A stretch of 64,000 nt of DNA from Hymenobacter sp. J193. GTDB taxonomy: Bacteria > Bacteroidota > Bacteroidia > Cytophagales > Hymenobacteraceae. Under the pieces are notes generated by a model. It did no database searches. It saw only the letters and a program-made list of their open reading frames with translations, and was not told where the DNA came from. Shown piece by piece: positions 7,650 through 14,821 of this stretch. The first letter of the stretch is position 1, and each line of letters opens with the position of its first letter. A program made the position numbers and the translations under genes. The stretch lies in the NCBI RefSeq assembly GCF_024700075.1, contig NZ_JAJONE010000001.1, positions 2,198,001 through 2,262,000 on the forward strand. The letters are read 5' to 3'.

Positions 7650-10600
7650 GCAGACTTGGTTGCATGGAAGGCCATTATAGGAAAAGAGGCTCATAGTAAA
7701 GCAACAAACCCTTTTTTCACTTCACGCACAGATTTAAGCATCAATCAAATTCTGCTTAATGGCGCAGCAACAACGGTAGCGAATGTAACGACCGATATTG
7801 ATGGCGCAACACGAGGTAGCACTGCTGACATTGGTGCTAAGGAATACACACCCTGTAGCCCCGATGTAGGTGTAAATACTTTTGTTAGTTTAAGCAATCC
7901 GCTTGCGCCAGGTAGTCAAGCTGTTCGTGTGCAATTGCAGAATCAAAGCCAGAGCTCTCTTAATTCCGCGGTAATCAACTGGTCAGTAAATGGAGTGGCA
8001 CAACCTGCATACAAGTGGACAGGTTCGTTAGCAGGTGCAGAGAATACGACCACAACGCTTGGGAATTACAGTTTTCAAGCAGGCCGATTCTATTCTATTA
8101 AAGCGTGGGCTACTACACCCAATAGTCAGCCGGCTTGTAATGCTTTGAATGACACGGCCACTATAAAGGATCTGGCAACTCCCCTGTGTGGCCTCTACAC
8201 GATAGGGGGGACGAATCCAGACTTCACCACTTTTACGGAAGCGGTAACGGCGCTGAACAATGCGGGGGTGACCTGCGGGGTGACTTTCCGCGTGCGCAAT
8301 GGCGTGTATAATGAGCAGGTCAAGCTGGGCCAGGTCAGTGGTGCCTCGGCCACAGCCCCCATCGTGTTTGAATCCGAGAGCGGGGACAGCACTAAAGCCA
8401 CGCTGCATTATCAGGTAAGCAATCCGGGCAATGATTTTACCCTGTCCGTGGATGGCTCCAGCTATATCAGCTTCCGTAAGCTAGGCCTGCAGCGCAGCAA
8501 TGGCACCAAGTGCGTAGTGGCTAGTAACGGCGCGCATCACCTGACTTTTACCCACAGTAGGATCCAAGGGCCACTCGATTTTACTGGCAGTGCCAGTGCT
8601 CCTGTACAGGAAATTCGCCTCGAGAAGAATGCTTTTGCACTCACCAATTATAACGAAGGGATACAGGCTATCCGTATCCAATACTTCCGCAACCTGACCG
8701 TTACCGGCAATAAGATACAGGTACATGGCGCCACCGGTACCAGCACCTATGCACTGCTTACTCTAAATGGGCAAACAGCCCTCTTGGCGGATAACAGCAT
8801 TGCTGTTGGCAATAGCAGTTCGGTACAGACTGTTTATGGCCTTTATTCCTCGTCGTGTACAGATGTCCAAGTGTTGCGCAATCAGATTCGCCTCACAGGG
8901 GGCCAATCAGATTCTTACTACGGCATTTTAATGAATAGCTCTAGTGGGCAGACAGAGGTTCGGGGCAACCAGATAGGTAATCTACCAGGTCAGCTATCTA
9001 ATCAGTTTACCAGAGGTATATCTGCGACAAGCAATACCGGTAACCTATTGATAGAAAGCAACCATATCGAATATGCTAACATGGGCATTTATGCTGCCAG
9101 TTCCAATACTGGCGTTCTGCGTATTGCCAATGACACTATCCGCAACGTACAAAGCGGCATTATGGCCAGCCTGGGCAGCAATGGCAACTCCACGCTGACT
9201 CACAATCTCATCGAAAATGTAACAGGAGGAGTTGGCCTCCAGGCTTTCGGTGGTACGGGACAAATAACCAGCAATAAAATTATCAACCTGACCGGCGCAA
9301 CCGGTCTGTACCTGGATGGCTCCAACTGTCTAGCTGCCAACAATTTTATTCAAGCTGGCGGAGTAGGTTTTGCCAAAGGCATCACCAATGCGGGCTCTGA
9401 TAACCGCATTGTCTTCAACTCGGTCCATATCACCAGTTCAGATGCTGTTAACGGCCGGGCCTTTGAGTTGACCAGTGGCAGCAATCTAACGGTCAAAAAC
9501 AACATCTTCGCCAACACCGGCAGCGGCTACGCCGCCTACCTGAGCAGTAACCTCAGCGGCACCAACGACTGGGACTACAATAACTACTACGCCGCCTCCG
9601 GCAAGCTTGGCTTCACTAATGGAACCACGCAAAACAGCCTGAGCAGCTGGCGGCAAACGTTGAAGATTGACCCCAATTCCAGCGCCGTTAACCCCTTCTA
9701 TAAGTCGAACACGGAGCTACGGCCTCTGCAGCGCTTTATTAACGGGGCTGGCATTGCTTCATCAGGTGTTACGCTGGATATCGATGGGGAACTCCGCAAC
9801 GGTTCTGCGCCCGACGTAGGCGGTGATGAGTTTACGGTAGACTTCGGTATTACCCGTCTGGTAAGTCCCACGCTGGACTGCAACCTGGGCAGCAGTGAGC
9901 CAGTGACGGTGAACATTGCTCAGTACGGGGATATACCACTACTCAACCTGAAGGTGGCTTACCAAGTTAACAAGGGCACCATCTATACAGATATCATTCC
10001 GGGTAGCACGGCCAATGATATTGCCTACACTTTCAAGCAGCCCCAGGATTTGGGCACGGATGGGGTGTATAGTTTCAAGATCTGGCTCGTAGATGCCAAC
10101 GATGACAACATCAATAACGACACGCTGCGCATTGACCGCTACAAGAAGCCGAGCCCAAGCGTAAACTTTACCTACGTAACGGACTGCGCAAACCAGCCTG
10201 TAAAGTTCTCTGGTTCGGCCAGCATCAGCACAGGTAGCATTTCTCGGTACGAGTGGTTGTTCGGGGATGGGGACTCCGCCTCGGTGAAAAGCCCCATCCA
10301 CGCCTATGCAAAGTCAGGTACTTACACTGTGACAATGCGGGCTTACTCCAAAGAGGGCTGCTACAGCGCTATTAGCAAGGCTGTAACGGTCACCGAAACG
10401 CCCCAGGCGGCCTTCACGGCCAGCAACTCCTGCTTCGGCTCGGGTATCACGTTTACCAATACCAGCACCATCGGCTCGGGTACAATGAGCTACAGCTGGA
10501 AGTTTGGGGATGGCCAAACCTCCACAGCGCAGCATCCCACGCATACCTATGCCAAAGCGGGTACTTATAAGGTAGAGCTCACGACCACTGGCAGCGCCGG

Positions 10601-11537
10601 CTGCAGCACTACCAGTACTACCATGGTGACGGTATATCCGCTCCCCGTGGTTACTACCACGCCTACCGGGACCATCACTATTGTAAAAGGCTCGAAAACG
10701 ACGCTGAAGGCCAATGATGGATTTACGTCCTACCGCTGGTCGGATGGGCAGCCCTACCAGGAAGCGGTGATTTCGACGCCAGGCACCTACACAGTGACGG
10801 TAACCGATAAAAACGGGTGCCAGGCCACTTCGGCTGCCGTAACAGTACAACTAGCTCCGGAACCTACGGTGAACCTGGGTGCCGATGTGACGATGTGCGA
10901 AGGCCAAAGCAAAACACTGACAGCGGCCGCTGGCTTCAAATCTTATAAGTGGAATACCGGTGCCACTACCGCTTCTATTACCGTCACCTCGGCCGGCACC
11001 TACAGCGTGACGGTAGAAGATGCCTATGGCCAGCAGGCTTCGGATGAGGTGGTAGTAACGGTCACAACCCTCTCTAACATCAGCTTTACGGGCTTGAATA
11101 CCGCGTATTGCGCTACGGCAGGCAATGCAACTCTGGCAGGCACTCCTGCTGGTGGCACGTTCAGCGGCACAGGCATTGTCAATGGCAATCAGTTTTCGCC
11201 AAGCACAGCAGGACCAGGCATACACACCATTACCTACCGCTACACCAATACCAGCGGATGTCAGGGCACGGCGACACAGCAAGTGACGGTTAATCCAGTA
11301 CTCAGTGCCCCGGTTGCTACGGGTGCTTCGCGTTGTGGCACCGGCACGGTTACGTTGAAAGCCAGTGGCTCTAGCGGTACCTACGCCTGGTACGCCACGG
11401 CCTCCAGCACCACCGTGCTAAGCACCAACGCAAGCTTCGTTACGCCTTCCCTGAGCGCTACGACTACCTACTATGTGCAGGCCAGCTTCAACGCAAGGAT
11501 GCCCCAGCAGCCGGGTGAGTGCTACGGCCACTATTAA
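6285..11537 (+). CDS. Giant T9SS-type surface protein, segment 2 (tandem beta-helices, PKD domains)
   Basis: This is the middle frame of the giant gene, really continuing from the frameshift near 6246 and not from an independent ATG. It holds two right-handed parallel beta-helix units of about 480 residues, with many short N-rich turns such as TVTGNKIQVHG and LLIESNHIEY. They are almost identical in DNA (6203-7649 and 8187-9632) and separated by a CARDB-like spacer. Two PKD domains follow (YEWLFGDGDSASV and YSWKFGDGQTST), then Ig-like domains with the pattern G..SY.WS.G...TV..AGTY.VTV. Such domains are typical of secreted Bacteroidota adhesins or carbohydrate-binding proteins. No catalytic residues of a polysaccharide lyase are evident. 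The frame runs out at 11537, just after a second frameshift near 11485. Confidence 0.82.
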   Translation: MTCGVTFRVRNGVYNEQVKLGQVSGASATAPIVFESESGDSTKATLHYQVSNPGNDFTLSVDGSSYISFRKLGLQRSNGTKCVVASNGAHHLTFTHSRIQGPLDFTGSASAPVQEIRLEKNAFALTNYNEGIQAIRIQYFRNLTVTGNKIQVHGATGTSTYALLTLNGQTALLADNSIAVGNSSSVQTVYGLYSSSCTDVQVLRNQIRLTGGQSDSYYGILMNSSSGQTEVRGNQIGNLPGQLSNQFTRGISATSNTGNLLIESNHIEYANMGIYAASSNTGVLRIANDTIRNVQSGIMASLGSNGNSTLTHNLIENVTGGVGLQAFGGTGQITSNKIINLTGATGLYLDGSNCLAANNFIQAGGVGFAKGITNAGSDNRIVFNSVHITSSDAVNGRAFELTSGSNLTVKNNIFANTGSGYAAYLSSNLSGTNDWDYNNYYAASGKLGFANGTTQADLVAWKAIIGKEAHSKATNPFFTSRTDLSINQILLNGAATTVANVTTDIDGATRGSTADIGAKEYTPCSPDVGVNTFVSLSNPLAPGSQAVRVQLQNQSQSSLNSAVINWSVNGVAQPAYKWTGSLAGAENTTTTLGNYSFQAGRFYSIKAWATTPNSQPACNALNDTATIKDLATPLCGLYTIGGTNPDFTTFTEAVTALNNAGVTCGVTFRVRNGVYNEQVKLGQVSGASATAPIVFESESGDSTKATLHYQVSNPGNDFTLSVDGSSYISFRKLGLQRSNGTKCVVASNGAHHLTFTHSRIQGPLDFTGSASAPVQEIRLEKNAFALTNYNEGIQAIRIQYFRNLTVTGNKIQVHGATGTSTYALLTLNGQTALLADNSIAVGNSSSVQTVYGLYSSSCTDVQVLRNQIRLTGGQSDSYYGILMNSSSGQTEVRGNQIGNLPGQLSNQFTRGISATSNTGNLLIESNHIEYANMGIYAASSNTGVLRIANDTIRNVQSGIMASLGSNGNSTLTHNLIENVTGGVGLQAFGGTGQITSNKIINLTGATGLYLDGSNCLAANNFIQAGGVGFAKGITNAGSDNRIVFNSVHITSSDAVNGRAFELTSGSNLTVKNNIFANTGSGYAAYLSSNLSGTNDWDYNNYYAASGKLGFTNGTTQNSLSSWRQTLKIDPNSSAVNPFYKSNTELRPLQRFINGAGIASSGVTLDIDGELRNGSAPDVGGDEFTVDFGITRLVSPTLDCNLGSSEPVTVNIAQYGDIPLLNLKVAYQVNKGTIYTDIIPGSTANDIAYTFKQPQDLGTDGVYSFKIWLVDANDDNINNDTLRIDRYKKPSPSVNFTYVTDCANQPVKFSGSASISTGSISRYEWLFGDGDSASVKSPIHAYAKSGTYTVTMRAYSKEGCYSAISKAVTVTETPQAAFTASNSCFGSGITFTNTSTIGSGTMSYSWKFGDGQTSTAQHPTHTYAKAGTYKVELTTTGSAGCSTTSTTMVTVYPLPVVTTTPTGTITIVKGSKTTLKANDGFTSYRWSDGQPYQEAVISTPGTYTVTVTDKNGCQATSAAVTVQLAPEPTVNLGADVTMCEGQSKTLTAAAGFKSYKWNTGATTASITVTSAGTYSVTVEDAYGQQASDEVVVTVTTLSNISFTGLNTAYCATAGNATLAGTPAGGTFSGTGIVNGNQFSPSTAGPGIHTITYRYTNTSGCQGTATQQVTVNPVLSAPVATGASRCGTGTVTLKASGSSGTYAWYATASSTTVLSTNASFVTPSLSATTTYYVQASFNARMPQQPGECYGHY
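8187..9632 (+). repeat. Internal direct repeat, copy 2
   Basis: This is the second copy of the beta-helix repeat and keeps an unbroken frame. It serves as the internal reference that shows copy 1 carries a one-base insertion. Confidence 0.93.
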
Positions 11538-13872
11538 TGCCGTGCCGGTAGTAACTGCCAGCGCAACATCCCCCAGCATCTGTGTCGGCGCTTCCACCAG
11601 CCTGAAAGCAACGGGCGCCAGCACCTATAGCTGGTCGCCGGCTACCGGGCTGAGCACAACCAGCGGTGCTACCGTAACGGCGTCACCCACTGCCACGACA
11701 ACTTATATAGTTACCGGTAGGAATGCCAGCGGCTGCACCAGCACCGCTACGGTGACGGTAACGGTAAACCCGGCACTGGCTGTGACTGCTCAGGCCTCTC
11801 CTACTTCCCTGATGCTAGGCAGCAGCACTACGCTGAGTGTAGCTAGCCCAGTAAGCGGGACTACCTACACCTGGAGTGGTCAGGGCCTGTTGCAAACCAG
11901 CGGTAGTTCCGTTTCGGCAGTACCCACAGCCACAGGAATCCAGCAATACACTGTCACGGCCACCAACAGCAGCTGTACGGCTAGCAGCTCCGTTTCCGTA
12001 ACTGTGACAGCTGCTAGCCTAACGTGGACGGGACAGACGTCGACGGCTTGGGCCACCGCCTCCAACTGGAGCAACAACCAGATACCCACGGTTGCAACCA
12101 CGGTCCTAATTCCGGCTGGTACGCCCTACTCGCCCGCCATCAGCTCGCTACAGGCAGTGAAGCAGGTTACGCTGGCCCAAAATGCCAAGCTCACCGTGCT
12201 GGATAACGGGGTGCTGGAACTGAAAGGCGACTTCATCAACAATGGTACGTTCAGCAGCACGGAAAAAGCCGAAGTGCGTCTGACAGGCTCGACTCGCCAG
12301 AAAGTCGGGGGTAGCGCCACTACGCCTTTCTCGAACCTGACGGTAGAAACTGCTGGAGCCGAGTTGACGGGAGCTACCACGGTAGCTCGCCTGCTCACGC
12401 TACGCGGTAATATTGTGACCAACAGCCAGCCCTTTACGCTACTCTCCGATGCCAAGACCACCGCTATGGTGGTCAACGCTGGCGGCATGGTAGTAGGCAA
12501 AGCAGCCATGCAGCGCTATATAAGCCCCTCCAACCCAGGTGTGGGCTACCGTCACCTTTCTTCTCCGGTAGTGAGTACGACGGTATCCGACCTGGCCACA
12601 GCTGGCTTTACGCCAAAGGTGAATCCAGACTACAACAAGCTGCCGCGCCCGTATATGCCCGCCTCCATTTTCCCAACGGTGCTTGGCTTTGACGAGACGC
12701 GCATTACGACCAAATACCCCGACTTCACTGTGGGCTGGAAGTCGCCGGCAGCTCTGACCGATGCTTTAATATCAGGAAAAGGGTATTCAGTCAATATCAG
12801 CGCCCAGGAGAAAGTCGCGCTGGAAGGTACCTTGACCACGGGAACCGTGCCTGTTAACACTCTCACCAATGGGGGACTGGCCAACTCGGGCTGGCACCTG
12901 CTGGGTAACCCTTACCCGGCACCTATCGATTGGGATTTAGTACCGGTTCCCACTGGTATGTACAATGCCATCTACACTTTCCGTTCGAGCACCGCATATG
13001 CCGGTTCGTATGTGAGCTACGTAAACGGTGTCGGGCCGAAGGGAGCCAACATTATCCCTGCTATGCAGGGCTTCCTGGTTCGCATGCAGGGCACCCAGCC
13101 GGTTACTTTCAACTTCATGGATGCCTGCCGTCTGACGTCTTACCAAAACCCAGGCCTGCACCGCGGAGGCGAAAGCCGACCCTTGCTAGAGCTGAGCCTG
13201 CGCGACGGGCAGCAGCGCACGGATGCAACGTATCTGTACTTTGAGCAGGGAGCCACGCCTGAGGTTGATGCCGCCTTCGATGCCTATAAGGTTCTGAACA
13301 CGGATGGCAGCCCCAACCTATACAGCGTAGCAGCGCAGAAGCTCTTGTCCATTAATGGCCAGGGGCCGTTGCAGCAGTCCTTGGTAGTACCATTAGGCGT
13401 GCGGACTACGGCGGCTACTGTCCATACACTAGACGCTGCCCGGATTGTAAACTTTGCCAGCACCACGCAAGTGTTGCTCGAGGACCGCAAACTGAACGTG
13501 TGGCAGGATTTGCGCAATACTCCCGCTTACTCCTTCACGTCCTCAACAGAGGCGGAGGGTCGCTTCTTCCTGCACTTCAATCCTGCTTTAGTACCTACGC
13601 CTACCAAAGCAGGAGCTAAGGTTCAGCAGGTACACATCTATCCGAACCCTACTACTGGCCACTTCACGGTAGAGCTCAACCAGTATCAGGGCCGCGTGCA
13701 TCTAGAGTTACTCAATGCCCTCGGTCAGCGAGTACTTGCGCGCTCAGTGTCGTCTACCGGGGTACAGCAGCATATTTCAATTGATGGCTCACAGCTTGCC
13801 ATAGGTGTATATGTGGTGCGGATTACTTCCGGGAACCAAGTGGTTTCCCACAAAATCGTGCTCAACCGTTAG
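11473..13872 (+). CDS. Giant T9SS-type surface protein, segment 3 (C-terminus with sorting domain)
   Basis: This frame completes the giant protein. The true reading enters near 11485 (GCPSSRVSATATINAVP), with Ig-like repeats to about 12000. A large region of unassigned beta-rich sequence follows, including LGNPYPAPIDW, a motif often seen before T9SS tails. The last roughly 80 residues (from 13620) form a type A T9SS C-terminal sorting domain, with VHIYPNPTTGHFTVEL, LELLNALGQRVL and GVYVVRITSGNQVVSHKIVL. This predicts Sec export, then outer-membrane translocation by the Por machinery and cleavage or anchoring at the surface. A hairpin terminator follows 13 bases after the stop. Confidence 0.88.
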   Translation: MCRPASTQGCPSSRVSATATINAVPVVTASATSPSICVGASTSLKATGASTYSWSPATGLSTTSGATVTASPTATTTYIVTGRNASGCTSTATVTVTVNPALAVTAQASPTSLMLGSSTTLSVASPVSGTTYTWSGQGLLQTSGSSVSAVPTATGIQQYTVTATNSSCTASSSVSVTVTAASLTWTGQTSTAWATASNWSNNQIPTVATTVLIPAGTPYSPAISSLQAVKQVTLAQNAKLTVLDNGVLELKGDFINNGTFSSTEKAEVRLTGSTRQKVGGSATTPFSNLTVETAGAELTGATTVARLLTLRGNIVTNSQPFTLLSDAKTTAMVVNAGGMVVGKAAMQRYISPSNPGVGYRHLSSPVVSTTVSDLATAGFTPKVNPDYNKLPRPYMPASIFPTVLGFDETRITTKYPDFTVGWKSPAALTDALISGKGYSVNISAQEKVALEGTLTTGTVPVNTLTNGGLANSGWHLLGNPYPAPIDWDLVPVPTGMYNAIYTFRSSTAYAGSYVSYVNGVGPKGANIIPAMQGFLVRMQGTQPVTFNFMDACRLTSYQNPGLHRGGESRPLLELSLRDGQQRTDATYLYFEQGATPEVDAAFDAYKVLNTDGSPNLYSVAAQKLLSINGQGPLQQSLVVPLGVRTTAATVHTLDAARIVNFASTTQVLLEDRKLNVWQDLRNTPAYSFTSSTEAEGRFFLHFNPALVPTPTKAGAKVQQVHIYPNPTTGHFTVELNQYQGRVHLELLNALGQRVLARSVSSTGVQQHISIDGSQLAIGVYVVRITSGNQVVSHKIVLNR

Positions 13873-13884
13873 GTTCAGTTTAAC

Positions 13885-13917
13885 GATTGGCCCAGCTTAA
13901 AATAAGCTGGGCCAATC
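13885..13917 (+). terminator. Terminator of the giant surface protein gene
   Basis: Perfect 15-base arms (13885-13899 and 13903-13917) enclose a 3-base loop and are followed by CTTT and a T-rich stretch. Confidence 0.85.
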
Positions 13918-13956
13918 TTTCTGCCGTTTGATCTGCTTCTTCCTCATTTCGTTTTT

Positions 13957-14178
13957 ATGAACTCACCCTACTTTATCCTCCGCGCTTTCTTGGCCAGTAC
14001 CTTCCTGCTACTAGCTGTTAGTTTTTCTTCGCCGCTTTTCGCGCAGGGCGACCCTGGAGACGGTGGTCCTGAGCCTGATCCGGAGCCCACAGCTGTGCCT
14101 ATTGATGGCGGTGCATCGTTGCTGCTGGCCGGGGGCGTAGCCTATGGCCTGAACAACTTGCGCAAGCGTCGTTCTTGA
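13957..14178 (+). CDS. Small PID-CTERM sorting-signal protein
   Basis: This 73-residue protein has an N-terminal signal peptide (FLLLAVSFSSPLFAQ), then a short acidic Pro/Gly linker (GDPGDGGPEPDPEPT). The C-terminal motif is VPIDGGASLLLAGGVAYGL followed by NNLRKRRS. Pro-Ile-Asp-Gly-Gly, a hydrophobic helix and a basic end match the PID-CTERM tripartite sorting signal seen on tiny Bacteroidota proteins and thought to be handled by an exosortase-type system. Almost nothing remains outside the sorting signals, so its role is unknown. It lies 84 bases downstream of the giant T9SS protein, in the same orientation and after that gene's terminator. Confidence 0.75.
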   Translation: MNSPYFILRAFLASTFLLLAVSFSSPLFAQGDPGDGGPEPDPEPTAVPIDGGASLLLAGGVAYGLNNLRKRRS

Positions 14179-14209
14179 GCCTAACGGATACGAATCGTTT
14201 TCATCCTGT

Positions 14210-14247
14210 AGCCCCTTCGGATAGCTTCTGACGGGGCTTCGCTTTTT
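14210..14247 (+). terminator. Probable terminator after the PID-CTERM gene
   Basis: AGCCCC at 14210-14215 pairs with GGGGCT at 14233-14238 and is followed by TTCGCTTTTT. The stem is short and the loop long, so this is moderate support only. Confidence 0.5.
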
Positions 14248-14821
14248 GGTGCAAGTAGAATGAGAATGTTTACTGATTTTGACCTCGGACAGTCAGCTAT
14301 AAGTTGTAGCCAATACCTAGTGGTGCAAGAGGTTAGGGGCCGATTGTTGAGCTTATACTACCAGCTACTCTTCTCGGAAGTACTCGAGCAAGTTGAACTA
14401 TCACTTGACGCCTGAGGCTAACCAGGATTTTTGGTTAGCACCTATTTAACGACCTGCAAAGCAAGCACATGCTAGGAGACAAAACCCCGAATCCATAAGC
14501 AACCACCTGCACTCTAGCCGATTACACAGTATAGTAGGTCGATAGCAATATGTTATTGCTAAGCATCCTTCTAAGCTATGGCTCTTTGGGCTGCAGTATT
14601 GCTATGGAATACTAAGTAGGGGGGCGGTTTCAGCGTTTTTTACAAGTTGCTTTTTAAACACTTTAGCTACGGGCAACAACTTTCGCAAACGCCCTTCCAT
14701 AGTTTACTCAACAGGAAGGAAAAACGCTGGAGCTTCGGTAGATTTGCTAAGTACGGATAGTACTCTGCCGGGTGCTTTAGCTATTGCTCTTTTCTATTCA
14801 CTCCTATCCTACTACGCCTCT
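14248..14821. other. Intergenic region before the restriction-modification locus
   Basis: About 570 AT-leaning bases separate the PID-CTERM gene from hsdR. I see no convincing gene, repeat or RNA. The hsdR promoter must lie here, but no clear TAnnTTTG element is evident. Confidence 0.5.

Noticed and set aside
6241..11490. Programmed plus-one frameshifting at CCAGCTT
   Set aside because: The heptamer occurs in frame in intact genes (for example near 29425) and is in a different codon phase in the AraC gene, so a recoding signal is unlikely.
5195..14769. 14-base match GATAGTACTCTGCC at 5195 and 14756
   Set aside because: Several matches of this length are expected by chance in 64 kb; no structural context supports it.
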